A stretch of 64,000 nucleotides of DNA from Onthophagus taurus (lineage: Eukaryota > Arthropoda > Insecta > Coleoptera > Scarabaeidae), in contig NC_091976.1 of NCBI RefSeq assembly GCF_036711975.1, forward strand, positions 1,550,001 to 1,614,000. The letters are read 5' to 3'. The position numbers were made by a program, and so were the translations under genes. The notes under the pieces are model-generated. The model saw only the letters and a list, made by a program, of their open reading frames with translations, did not search any database and had not been told where the DNA came from. Numbering within the stretch: the first letter of the stretch is position 1; the number at the start of each line of letters is the position of its first letter. Shown here piece by piece: positions 19,853-31,489 of the stretch.

Positions 19853-21444
19853 ATGTTTACAGAAAACGAAAAAAAAAAAAACAACGTCCCACAATTAATG
19901 ATGTACTGGGTAATCTTCTGCGTATTTATGGTGGCTACCGTTGGAAAAGCAATAGAACCCCAATACAACGTAGAGTCATTAAACCATATTCCAGGCCTCA
20001 TGTACAAAAAATTAGGTAGGATCAACGTTGTTCAGATGTATTGGAATGTAGTAACTCATATAGATTTTCAAAATTATGACCGAAATTTTGCATTAATTCA
20101 AGTTAATTTAAACGCTATTATGAAGGTCTGTTCACTTGGAAATACAAAATATTTGCGCCAGTCATGTTAGCGCGCTAAATCGCACGGTACACAAGATTGA
20201 ATGGGAAAAATCCCTGATTCCCAATTTGGTAGGGCATGCACGTGTAAAACGTGGATATTTTGACGGTATCGGTAAGCTTTCTAAAACACTCTTTGGCACT
20301 CTTTCTACCGACGATGCTGATCATTTCGAATCTTTAATAACTCAAGTTACAAACAAACAAGTTAAAACCGAAAACTTATTAGGTGAGCAGACTTCAATAA
20401 TTAAATCTACTATTCAAAATGTAAACAAAACTCTGAATCATGTTGAAGAGAATGAAAAAATAATAGAAAATAATTTAAAGAAATTAAACAAATATTACAT
20501 AATAAATTCACAGTCGCGTTTAAAACGGAAAATGAGGTGCATAACTTTCATTATCAGGTGTCATTTTTGAACGAATTAATAGATGAGTATCAATTAGAAA
20601 CTATTAATTTACTAAACATAATTTTGATGGCGAAGCAAGGAATTTTACATCCATTTTTTTTTTTGACTGACGGTAAACACCCTGTTATGTCAATTTTCGC
20701 GGAAATTTGTGAAGTACTGTTACTTCAACCACAAAAGGAAATACCTCGTTCCTGTGAAAGACATGTAAAGATAATAAACACCACTTGTATTGAGGGAGAG
20801 GGAGGTAATTCCTGGTTATTTACCGTGCCTTACGAGGAAACGTTAGTTATTAAGTGTAGTATAAATTCGCAGGATCAAGAAGTCCGAAAATCTTTGTTAG
20901 GCTCCGGTCGAATTTATTTAAGTCCAAATTGTATAGGGGTAATAGGGTTAGTTAAGTTAGTACCAATAATTGAAAGGTATTCCAACATCGCAGTTGATTT
21001 TTCTGATATTTATGTGTCCCATATTGCCACAAGTTTCAATAACAGCGAAAACAAGTTTATGCTGGGAGACATAGATGCGTCGCAAAAGGATCACTTAATA
21101 TCATACTTGAAAGATAAGCAAGCTCTAACGCACGGCACTCGAAAACTAGATGACCTTCTAAAAGAAATAGACGCCCTTAATGAACAAAGAGTATACCGGA
21201 CTCAATCAATAGTAGAGTCTACGGTTTTGTATATCCCCTATGATATATTGTGATGATTGTAGCTATCGCATGGGTAATTAGAGAAAGAATGAAAAAGAGG
21301 AATAGTTCGAAAGTGATAGTGAGATATAATAAAGGAGACGTTAATTTAAAGACGTATGAGGAAGGGACGTTTGTATTACCCGACGGGCGAAATTGCAAAG
21401 TTAATTTAAAAACAGCAACTAGCCGGGAATGTTTAAACGAATAA
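19853..21444 (+). pseudogene. Errantivirus-type envelope fusion protein, frameshifted
   Basis: Four overlapping frames (19,853-20,170; 20,136-20,570; 20,537-21,253; 21,250-21,444) together cover an insect retrovirus envelope related to baculovirus F proteins. Seen in order: a hydrophobic signal segment (residues about 15-33 of the first frame), a furin-type RVKR at 20,241-20,252 followed by a GYFDGIGKLSKTLFGTL fusion-peptide-like stretch, helical heptad regions, Cys-rich ectodomain, a membrane segment spanning the third-fourth frame junction, and a basic tail. Frameshifts occur near 20,150, 20,550 and 21,250. No gag-pol precedes it; the upstream flank is a hAT remnant. The product would be broken. 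Confidence 0.82.
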
Positions 21445-22095
21445 ATCGTTTCGAGTGTCCATTAGTTTGTAGTATTATCTAAGTAATCTTGAGTGTACTG
21501 CCGATGTATTTTTGTCTGTTCCATATTACACGCGCCAGGGGAAGTAACACTAAAAGTTGAAGAACACAACCACGGAGCACAGGAGTCTAGACCTTACTAC
21601 GATACGTTCTGAGTCTAGAGTTGGAAGCCATCCAAGTTCACCACGACTCCAAGCCGGCAACCCGAAGCTGAATACTAAAAGAACCCAAGAGTGCACCAGG
21701 GATTCTATCTAGTGAAGATTCGTCTCGGAAAACCTTCGCCGTTTAGCCTGAACTAAGTAGGGCTACCTTATGTCCATGATGACCAATGGTTTCCAAAAAG
21801 CTCACCCTCAACAACCAATTACGACCCTTAAGACGCGTGTGATATCCAAATTGACCATTTACCGACGCTTAATTGAAAAAATTAAATAAAACAAATAACC
21901 AAAAGAACGAAGTGGATAATAATAACCTCAAATTAAATTAACTGCGAGATGGAGAAGAATGTTTAGGTTAAGATAGATTAAGATAAGCACGGTGTTAAAG
22001 CTTTGGTGGCAGAGCCGGGTTTGTTTTTTGTTTTTCTTGTAATTTTGTTACTGTAGCTTCAAATATGCTGGGGCATATTTGGCCCAGCGGGGGGT
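21445..22095 (+). other. Non-coding sequence after env, probable retroelement 3' region
   Basis: No gene found. It runs from the env stop to a G-rich tract (GCGGGGGG at about 22,088) that could be the polypurine primer of an LTR element. Confidence 0.35.
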
Positions 22096-22510
22096 AATGC
22101 CACGAATAGTTTTAACACCGATATAAAACAATATTTTATCGAGGGTTATTGTAAGACAATCGCTGGTATGTAATTAGATAATGCTTTATCAACGTCGCGA
22201 GGATACGACGACCTGCCCGATGGCGGGGGACGCCTCGGAAGAATACCAGTGATTGTCCGGGAGTTGGGAGTAAGAAGCGGTTAAGTTCGGTGGTAATAAA
22301 AAGATTTAAAAGTTATTTGTGATACCGTTTTTGATTTCCAACCCGAATATCTTCCCGACGTCCGGAATACTAAGCCTCAGTACGAAACACGGTAAGTACC
22401 TTAACTATTATATTCAGATTAGAAGGGTTAGCTAGCGTTGGTACCTCCGCAATAAGAATTCAAGCGAGTAGCTAGGAGCACTACCCCCTGAACCAAGGGC
22501 GAAACGTGAC
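22096..22510 (+). repeat. Possible 3' LTR of the errantivirus copy
   Basis: The stretch follows a polypurine-like GCGGGGGG, is less AT-rich than its surroundings and ends near GAAACGTGACAATA. No second LTR is in the window, so both borders are guesses. Confidence 0.3.
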
Positions 22511-23240
22511 AATAGTGTTAAATTTTTATTTTGTTTTTATTTTGAGACCCATCTCGTGGGTCTCGTTCGAACCACTAGCACCAGTAAAGCTGTTACTATT
22601 TTCTGCTCTAAAATATATATATTTTAATTGAATAAATAGTAATTTATTTACTACTACCAAGCAATCAATCTTCTAATTGTTTTTTTTAAATATACAGAGA
22701 ACACAATATAGTTTGGTGGTTATTTAATTTTTAAAATTTAATCATCATTACTTAAAATCAAGCGATGGAATTTATTTAAATCAGGTATAAAAAAAAATAA
22801 TGACTTTTTGCAGCGGTGCAATTACAACATTACATAACAGTTTCCATAATATGTTAGCATAAAAAATATACAGGGTGTTGTAAGTCGTGGTAAAATTTTA
22901 AACACAAATACTAGAGTTAAAATGATGACCATTCGTATAAAAATTTTTGGTCTAAACTCATAAATGGCTAAGATAAGGGCATTCAAAGAAAAGACATTTT
23001 TAAGCATTTTGTTAAATATTTTCAATATGGTTTGTCTTAGAAAGACAAAATTTGGTAAACAGTGCAATGTTATCATGAGAAATGCTATACAGGTGATTAT
23101 TTAATTTTAACTTTTAGCTGGTTAACAAAATTTTGCTTTACGTTTCAATAAACTTTATTATCAAACTTAACTTAGTACAAAACAATCCTAAAGTTGCGAA
23201 AGAAGGATGTTCAATTATAAAATTATTTAGTTCTTACAAA
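22511..23240. other. AT-rich intergenic stretch with an isolated mariner-type TIR end
   Basis: A TA-flanked CAGGGTGTTGTAAGTCGTGG at 22,871 looks like one end of a Tc1/mariner-type MITE; I found no partner end. A GAGACCCA/TGGGTCTC hairpin lies at about 22,541-22,561. No gene is supported. Confidence 0.4.
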
Positions 23241-23244
23241 ACAT

Positions 23245-23250
23245 TTTATT
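23245..23250 (-). terminator. Candidate polyadenylation signal for the TAZ-ankyrin gene
   Basis: TTTATT on the plus strand gives AATAAA on the minus strand, 66 bases downstream of the stop of the TAZ-ankyrin gene. Confidence 0.45.
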
Positions 23251-23315
23251 GAAAATAATCTTTGTTATGACAAGATTAACAACTTTAACTAAACATTATC
23301 ATATAATATTTTCAT

Positions 23316-24904
23316 TCAATTGATTATGTAAATCGGTCGCCTTAATAATAAAATATCTTTGATTACTTTAGGAATATTCATTCGCATAATAACATTAAAT
23401 GCTTTATAATTCACGCCGTTTTCACGTTGATGTTCATCAAAAATAGTTTTTCTATAACAATCTCGAGCTATTTGTTTTAAACTAGGAACACACCCATCTT
23501 CACTAAAGTAACGATTATTTATTATGCCTTCGTCGTTGTTTCTTTTATTGAAAATTAACGTCTTTATGAAGGGTTGACAACCGTATTCGTAACCAATAGG
23601 CACTTCCGATGATAAAATTGCTTCGATTTCATTGCAGAATCCTTTTTCGTTATGAAATATTTCTATATCTTTTAATGTCACTGGAAATCCTTTACTCAAC
23701 AGTAACCAAACCCATTTTAGACTTTCAGCGGATTGACTAAAACACGTGTATATCGATGTGTATAATAATTCGGCGCAGTTAATATCTTCGTCTATTATCT
23801 CATCTGATGCCTCCTCTATTTTAATTTTATCGATGTATTCGAAAACGCGCTCAGGCACCGAATTAATTAGGTCATTAACAAAAATTGTCGACAATGTGGA
23901 AATAAATACTGATTTATAATTTAATTCATCGACATAATCAAATAATATATCCGCTATTTTATAGTTCCAGTACTTCACAGCAATCATAAACGGAAATTCC
24001 CCTGATTTATCAATTTCATTTACAGACGCATTGTAATATAACATCATGCATATAAATTCGTTGTTGAAATTACGACCGTATTCAGAGACAATATGGTGAA
24101 GAGGAGTTTTTCCATCTCCATCCTTAGCATTAACATCCGCTCCATTTTCAATTAGAAAACGACTGAGTTTAATATTATTACAGGAAAGATGTAGGGGTGT
24201 TTCTTCGTTGTAATTTAGGGCGTTCACATCTGCCCCATTTTCCACCATGAGCCGCATCATTTCAATGTTTTCAGTTGTAGCGATTAAGTGTAAAGGTGTT
24301 TCTGACAAATAGGTCTTAGCGTTAACATCCGCGCCATTTTCAAGCAACATTCGACTAAATTTAAGATTGTTATTCGCGATAGCAATGTGTAAGGGTGTTT
24401 CCTCACGATTATCCTTGTCGTTAACGTCCGCCCCATTTTCAATTAACATTTTACTGAATTCAAAATTATTGTTTATAGTGCCAAGATGTAATGGCGTTTG
24501 TTGGCATTTGTTTTTAGCGTTAACATACGTTCCATTTATGATTAATAGTTGACCCCATTGTAAGATTGAATCGATAGCGGCAAGATGTAGAGATGTTTCT
24601 TCATGAAAAGGATTATTCCTGCTTCTATTCATTTGTGTTAACGGGAAACAAGCAGGGCAATCAGTTTGCACACAATGTTTCCAATGTTTTAATATTTGCT
24701 TTGCAGAGGTACAGTGAGGTATCGGGCATTTTTGTAATAGACATGAAACCATATGATCTAACAATGTTTTCATCTTTTCACAATGAGATACTACAATGGG
24801 GCATAGTTCTACGTCATTCGCTCCCTCAAATTCTCGGTTTTGGCAAATATGATTATGCAACATTAACATGAATTGTTCTTGAACTAATTTTCGGTCATCA
24901 AGAT
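23316..24904 (-). CDS. TAZ zinc finger - ankyrin repeat - SOCS-box-like protein, terminal exon
   Basis: The exon appears to begin at a 3' splice site (TTTATATTTAG, AG at 24,906-24,905), encoding DLDDRKLVQEQF before the first in-frame ATG at 24,869. Counting from that ATG, residues 1-78 form a CBP/p300 TAZ1-type finger with all twelve ligands: H5 C9 C23 C30, H39 C43 C48 C53, H62 C66 C71 C74. Residues about 88-320 are seven to eight ankyrin repeats (LLIENGADVNAK type). Residues about 461-512 (SLKQIARDCYRK...IPKVIKDILLL) match a SOCS box, which docks Elongin B/C-Cullin 5; the usual BC-box Cys is Ala. Frame fully open in a decayed neighbourhood. Role inferred: substrate adaptor or transcription-factor-binding protein. 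Confidence 0.82.
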
Positions 24905-25135
24905 CTAAATATAAAATAAAATAAGCAAAAATTAAAAAATGTACATACGCACGGAAAATTAGTCTGAAGACGCTCGGCTTAACCCGAAACTTTCTAGTTC
25001 TAGGTTTAGTTTTTTCGCAAATATCTGAGCTTATTGCGCACTAACAGTCCGCTGAGTGTGATTATGTAAGCGCATGTACTGGAAGGTACAGTTGATGAAT
25101 GTTTTTCTATATAAATAAAAGTTAAATGTTTATAC

Positions 25136-25241
25136 CTCTCTGGCCACCTCCTTGAAATTGTGCATCAAAAGAAGTTGACTGCCATCTGCTGGGCGATTCT
25201 GATTGACCAATTCCAACTGCACCATTCTGCGTCGAACGTGC
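25136..25241 (-). CDS. Candidate upstream exon of the TAZ-ankyrin gene
   Basis: Read on the minus strand, this 106-base segment follows an AG at 25,243-25,242 and ends at a donor GAGAG/GTATAA (intron 25,135-24,905, 231 bases). The exon encodes 35 codons plus one base, Gly/Gln/Ser-rich (for example QFQGGGQR); the last base completes an Asp codon with the first two bases of the next exon, so the phase matches. Low-complexity Gln/Gly sequence before TAZ1 is also typical of CBP. A TAG directly precedes it in frame, so it must begin by splicing. Earlier exons were not found. Confidence 0.55.
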
Positions 25242-25974
25242 CTATTAGAGTCATCAATATTATATGTTGCAATGTATTAAGAGATCGGTTCAAAGGAATA
25301 ATTAAATAATGTAAAATAGTCACAATTAGGGATTTGCAGAAATATAAATATTATTTTATTTACCTACTCACACTCGGGTATTTATTTGGGTGGCGCGGTA
25401 GGTACAGGTGTACTGAGCAAAGAAGTTAGAACTGGAATCTTCGCATTTTGATTGGCACAAAGGGTGGGGTGGTGCACTGGCTGGGCGTATCACCTCAAGG
25501 TCATCAGTCACTAGTGTCAGTACTTAAACTCAGTAGTGAGCGACCGGATCTACTGTGGATCTACAGGGTCAATATGGGACTTATTCACAGTAAAAGACTG
25601 CAGTAAGGAGTACTTTGCAAACGTCAATAAAATGACGATACACATATTTAACCAATGTGTTAAGTGCCCAGTGGAAACTAAAAGGCGCATTCAACCAAAA
25701 TTTCGCAACGAATTACGTCGAAAAAAAAAGACAGTCAGCGTCCACGTTCTATTATAATTAAATTTATTAGTTATAAAATCCGAAATGCTGCAATAAAAGC
25801 AAGAACCAAATTTAAAAACTCAAAAATATCTCTACAAGCAGATTTGACCGCTTTTACATATTATTTCACAGCTGCTAGGGAGAAGTACATATAACTACAG
25901 GAACTGCTGGATAAGATGGGAAAATTTATGCTAAAGTGAATGGTTCAATCATATCAATAAAAAATTGTTATAAT
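25242..25974. other. Region upstream of the TAZ-ankyrin gene, no gene supported
   Basis: It should hold the promoter or further exons of the minus-strand gene, but I cannot identify them. A short plus-strand frame (25,536-25,757) and following sequence have a faint LINE linker look and many stops. Confidence 0.4.
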
Positions 25975-28968
25975 AAGAAATGGGGAAGCTAATACGTTTT
26001 CAAATGTTTACATTTTAATATCTCCTGAACCATTCAACCGATTTGAATATTTTTGGTCTTGTCTGGAAGAGCATTTTATGCTCTTTTAAAAGATATTTTC
26101 AGTTAGACCGTTTGGTTTAAAACAAATAAGCTAACGGGCGTTATCTGCAGCGATTACATATTTTTGTCACCATAAAATTTGCTAAATATTAGTAAAAACC
26201 GCATCTCGATATCTCCATCCATTCTCAATTTATAGAAGAAAATGTTAAAAATTCGTATATTTTAATCGGATCAAGTTACCTTAGCAAACAAATAAGAGAG
26301 CAGAAAAATGTTATTACCTAGAACCTTTCGTTACACTTTATTCAAGCTTAGAACTGGTTCAAAACTACTTTTGAGGCGTGTTTAAAAGCCAACGAACAAT
26401 GAAACAGCAACAATGATAATAACACAAAATAAACCAAAATACTTAGAATTACTTCAATTTTTGGCAAAAATAGCTGACAAATGTTCAAAATGCCTTCCAT
26501 AAACCTCGATGTAGTTATTTATTCTAGTTTCGACGAAAAATAAAACGCTGTTCAAGTCTCATCCCTGGACACGTTTCTAATGGCATTTAGTATTTTGTCA
26601 TATTTTCCCTGGTTATTGGTTAATCTTGAAAAGTTAGGTCGTTTAGTCTACCCCATAGATAAAGAGGTGAAAGCAATATGGGTTCTGCTCGAACCAAGAA
26701 TGCATATTATGCAAGTTTAAATCCTCATACGCTCTATTATACGCTTCTGCGTTAGTAAATGACATGTTTACAGTTACCATGATTATGTGATTTGTTTTTC
26801 TCGATGAGGTAGCTGGATCCGATTGATGACACTCGAGTTTTTAACATTTTCTTCTATAATTGATGAAGAACGGATGGTGATATCGAGATGCGGTTTTCAC
26901 TAATATTTAGCAAATGTTAAGGTGACTAAGGGTCTGTGAAGTAAATAGTACCGTTCCATTTAACTTTTTTCAAAAATCACAAAAATATGTAATGGCCGCA
27001 GATAACGCCCTCTAGCTTATTTGTTTCAAACCAAACAGTCTTACTGAAAATATCTTTTAAAAGAGCATAAAATGCTCTTTCAAACAAGACCAAAAATATT
27101 CAAATCTGTTCGATGGTCCAGGAGGTATTAAAATGTAAACATTTGAAAACGCATTGGCCTCCCCCTCCCTTATTATGATAGATATGAGAAATATCGCAAA
27201 ACAAAAGCGATGCGGTATTATCCAAGCTACTAAATGATGTTGTCAAAGTTATAGCTCATCGTCTAACTTTCTGAGATAGCGGGAATTTTATGTTTCTCTA
27301 TTGCAGTTACGCAATGTGTAACTTCTAAGCATAGCACTCTAAGACATAGGGTCGTCAAATTAAGGGCTAGAACTTCTAAGTCTACCGCCACCACTGCACT
27401 TAATAGAACACAGAGACTCGCGTGTCTGTCTATTACAGGTCAACCTATTACAGATCAACCCCCACCGCGGCCATGGAAATCATGCAAAATTTACTACCAC
27501 TCAACCTACATATTCAGGAAGTGGCGTTGGTAGTCATAAAAAGGCTACAATCAGTAGGAACTATGAAGGGTGAGGACGTTGGCAGCAGTTCAACACTCTG
27601 GAGGGAAGCAGTGTTAGACACACCCCTACTCGAGTGTAAGACTGATCACAGACCAGCAAAATATGTTTTCTCAAAGAAGTGGGTGAAGTACCCACGTCAG
27701 TCCCAAAGTAGTAGATGTACAAAGAACTTTTAAGATCTACACTGATTTTTCAAAAGGACCATCCATTCTCTCACGATCCTCCGATTCGCCTCTCGGAACC
27801 TTTAGTGTCTGGCACCACCGTCATACAAGCGGAACTAACTGCTATTAAACTTGCTGCTGATTGCATTGTTGAATCCAACCAGCGGGGTAAGTGTTTTACT
27901 AATTTTACAGGCAGTAAACAATCTCTTTTAGCTTTAAGCAGAGTTATTATAACGTTTGCAGTAGTTATGGATTGTCACAAAACACTGGAGGAGGCCGCGA
28001 AATACAATCATGTCAGAATCCAGTAGATTAAAGGGCATTCCGGCTCCAAGGGTAACAACCACGCGGACAAGCTAGCCAAACGTGCTGCCGGTAGAGCGCC
28101 CTGTGCACCCGAGCCGATAATTACCCCCTCTTTAGCTACTCATATCGAGTTAATAAAGCGCATTACCCACAAAAAATTTTTAAACGGGTGGGACCGTACC
28201 CCGGGCTGTCATCTCGCCAAGGAATTGTTAAAATATCCTTCAGCCGCAACAGCCCAGTTCTTCGTAGGGCTCGGTAAAAACCGGTGTGAAGACAGCCTTA
28301 AAAATTTCCGATGACACCCAAACGCCCATAGACGTCCGTAACACAGGAACATTACATTATCAACTTAAGAAGTTAATTACAGTATATTAAAAGTAATTAA
28401 TATATTTATCAGTAATATCTAGGTACAATCAACAATTTTAATTAAAATAACTGGCTTCAGCTCCCTTATTGGTTCGAGGATCCGCACCAAACTTTATATA
28501 CGCCTTCTAGACATGATAAGAAATATATTTATCGAAAGAAATTCCACTTACAAAGGGTCCGCGGGGGTGAACTACCTCGCAGTAGATTATAATTTGCTCT
28601 ACCGCCCTTATTTGGTCAAAGATCCGAACCAAACTTTACACAAGTGATCTAGACTACATTAGAATCAAATATCCGTTAACAATTTCCACTTGCATAGGAA
28701 CCGCGGGGGTGAACTACCTACCAGTAGATTTTAATTACCCCTACCGCCCTTATTCGGTCGAAGATCCGAACCAAACTTTACACAAATCTTCTAAACTACA
28801 TTAGAATCAAATATCCGTTAACAATTTCCACTTGCATAGTTACCGCGGGGGTGAACTACCCACCAGTAGATTTTAATTACCCCTACCGCCCTTATTCGGG
28901 CGAAGATCCGAACCAAACTTTACACAAGTGATCTAGACTACGTTAGAATCAAATATCCGTTAACAATT

Positions 28969-29461
28969 TTATGACATTCTAAAATAATTTAAAAAAAAAT
29001 TAATATTATTATGAGTCATCTGAATTATTGGGATCATTACATTTAAGATAAACTTTTTTCTAATCAGATGCTTTTTGCACATAAATTCATAGCACTCATC
29101 ACATTTTTTTGTTGTATAATTATTTTTAGCCCTACCACATAATTGGCATCGTTCTCTGATTTTTTTTGAATGTGGATCTGTTTGCTGCGATGTCGATGGA
29201 GTGTCTATATCTGTTTGTTCTTGGAGCTTTCCCTTTTGGGTTTTAACTACCCTGTTGGTTCAGGGTAGTTATTTGGCTTCTTTCAATCAAAAATCCGTTC
29301 ACCTTCAATGTCAAATTTTTTAGAAAATCTTTTCTTAATTGCGGCTTTGCTTTTGTTTTGTCGCTGAAACTGTACAAAATGTGGGCATTTATTCCTGCCA
29401 TATTTATAGTTGAAAAAAACGAGGATTCAAATTCGAATTTATTTAGTATAAATATTAACAA
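28969..29461 (-). pseudogene. piggyBac-type transposase C-terminal fragment
   Basis: The first part (29,461-29,243) has STINMAGINAHILYSFSDK and RKDFLKNLTL, the end of the piggyBac catalytic region. After a frameshift the second part carries a Cys-rich C-terminal domain with CQLCGRAKNNYTTKKCDECY and CKKH, stopping at 28,971-28,969. In piggyBac this domain binds the terminal repeats. The N-terminal catalytic Asp residues are absent here. Confidence 0.78.
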
Positions 29462-29639
29462 TATTTATATAAATACGTCAGCAGTCTTAACTTTAGTACT
29501 TAACAAAAAAATCATCGAACATCCAGTTGTTTACAGAACAAAAACATTAACATTAACCACCAAAGTAACGCAAGTGTATGGTGTCGCACAAATAGTCAGA
29601 GTACGAATAGTAGGCCTTCCGAATTAAAAAAGTTTTAAT

Positions 29640-30190
29640 TTTATTCTTGAACAGTTCAGGAGGCAACCGAGCAATGGCGTTCGGTATTTTGTTATAGAAT
29701 TTTACTCAAAGAAATTTAAAATGGCACTGACTTCGACCTAGTCTACAAAAGGTCGGTCTCAGTTGGGTACCGTTTCTAGTCCGATATTTATGTAAAGTGT
29801 CATGACTAATAAAGTCGTCAAGATTTCGCCTTACAAATATTACACATTCCAAAATGTACAATGACGGAAAGGTCAGTATATTATGGTTTGTAAAGGACCT
29901 ACGGCAATCATCCATGTATGTTAGCGAGTTTATTATGTCACGAACCTCAACAAATGTTGCTTGATCAATGGAAAACCCACAATCAGCAACATTAATTTTT
30001 TGCGAAAGGCAATCAAATTTATCATTTATGTTGGACTTTTTTAAGCCATTTAGTAGTTCAAGAGGTACCTTAATAAAGTAATCATTAACATCATTTGGAT
30101 CGAATTTGGCTTTAATTTTGTCTATTTTGTTGGCGCGTTTTTTATTAATTATTTCCCATATAATTTTACCCGAAAGGATAAAGTCGACCT
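29640..30190 (-). pseudogene. Internally deleted CR1/Jockey-type LINE fragment
   Basis: Minus-strand reading gives the linker before reverse transcriptase (KIIWEIINKKRANK, about 30,175) followed almost directly by the C-terminal block DDCRRSFTNHNILTFPSLYILEC (29,915-29,850). The same C-terminal block occurs in the LINE at 43,800 (DCRSSFINLKILTLPSLYIFEC), so they are one family. The whole reverse transcriptase core is missing. Confidence 0.72.
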
Positions 30191-31489
30191 CCTGGTTTTT
30201 TTAGTTGTCAACGCCCCCCTTCGTATTGGTAATTTAAATCTACCGGTGGGTAGTTTACTCCCGCGGTCCCTATGCAAGTGAAAATTGTTAACGGATATTT
30301 GATGTTAACGTAGTCTAGAAGACTTGTGTAAAGTTTGGTTTGGATCTTCGAGCGAATAAGGGCGGTAGGGGTAATTAAAATCTACTGGTGGCTAGTTCAC
30401 CCCCGCGGTTCCTATGCAAGTGGAAATTGTTAACGGATATTTGATTCTAATGTAGTTTAGAAGATTTGTGTAAAGTTTGGTTCGGATCTTCGCCCGAATA
30501 AGGGCGGTAGGGGTAATTAAAATCTACTGGTGGGTAGTTCACCTCCGCGGACCCTTTGCAAGTGGAATTTCTTTCGATAAATATATTTCTTATCATGTCT
30601 AGAAGGCGTATATAAAGTTTGGTGCGGATCTTCGAACCAATAAGGGAGCTGGAGCCAGTTATTTTAATTAAAATTGTTGATTGTACCTTGATATTAGTGA
30701 TAAATATATTAATTACTTTTAATATACTGTAATTAACTTCTTAAGTTGATAATGTAATGTTTTTTTGTTCGAAAAAATTGAGCCCCCGTGTGTCCGGTAT
30801 TACGGACGTCTATGGGCGTTCGGGTATCATCGGAAATTTTTACTGCTATCTTTTACTGCTGTCTTCACACCGGTTCGGTAAAAGTGCCCTTCGCACTGCC
30901 ACAGGTCTCCTCACGGGACACTGTAAGTAAATAAGCACCTTCAAAACGTGAAGCTTGCTAGCTCCCCTCTTTGTCGAGCCTGTGAACAGGATGACGAGAC
31001 GGTTAAACACATCTTGTGCGATTGCCCGTCTCTGACCTACCGCAGAATGAGGAGGGGGAATGGGGAGGAATGGCCAATCACAGATGACATCAGGAATGCA
31101 CCTCTAGGAGCTGTTCTAGCCTTTGGTAAATCCTTAGGCTGGTTGATGTGACCAGAGGGTGTAATGGGAGGATGCACAAGGGGCCCAATCCATACATACA
31201 TTGCAGTTACGCCCCTTAGCGGTCGAATTATGAAGTTCAAAATAATTTCCAGCTATTTCTCTTGCCCACTTTGCTTATAAGGATTTTTTTTCTCAAACCT
31301 GTAGGCCTTACCGTTGTCGAAATACAACCGCTCCGTACCCTTAACGGGACACCTGTATATCTTTGTGTTTTTTACATTTGCTCTTTTTTTATAACATCAG
31401 ATATACTGTAGTTCTTATAAATTGGTACTTTTTTGTTACCTTCGCCAGTCTTTTGTATCCGTTCGTGTCTCATTTGCTGACTGGCATAT

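Larger units (their letters stand above)
28280..30874. mobile_element. TIR element with 9-bp target duplication and 141-bp repeats in its arms
   Basis: TCGGTAAAA at 28,271-28,279 and 30,875-30,883 flanks ends starting ACCGGTGTGAAGACAG. The inverted arms are long (about 690 and 640 bases) and each contains three tandem units of about 141 bases marked by CCGCGGGGGTGAACTACC (left at 28,561, 28,703, 28,844). Nine-base duplications recall Mutator-like elements. The core holds a piggyBac-like transposase end and a LINE fragment. Confidence 0.82.
27312..31199 (+). mobile_element. LINE 3' part with RNase H, flanked by 12-bp target duplication
   Basis: ATTGCAGTTACG occurs at 27,300-27,311 and 31,200-31,211, flanking the insert. 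The coding trace on the plus strand includes RNase H motifs (IYTDFSK at about 27,737; QAELTAIKLAAD; KGHSGSKGNNHADKLAKRAAG near 28,030-28,085). After an interrupting element comes the C-terminal CRACEQDDETVKHILCDC finger (30,948-31,151). The tail is CATACATAC. R1/LOA/I-like LINEs have this domain order. It is 5'-truncated and has several stops and frameshifts. Confidence 0.82.
25975..31355 (-). mobile_element. Tc1/mariner-type element family X, copy B, left-truncated and invaded
   Basis: The right end CAGCC/ACCGCTCC...GGGACACCTG at 31,355 and its subterminal sequence match the right end of the copy at 40,318-50,238. The left end is missing: homology begins only at about 25,975. A decayed minus-strand transposase trace (about 26,770-26,450) matches that of the other copy. 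A LINE is inserted at 27,312-31,199. Confidence 0.75.

Noticed and set aside
23316..24869. Ankyrin gene acquired from a bacterial endosymbiont
   Set aside because: The TAZ finger is eukaryotic and the gene has a phase-matched intron; nearby sequence shows no bacterial genes.
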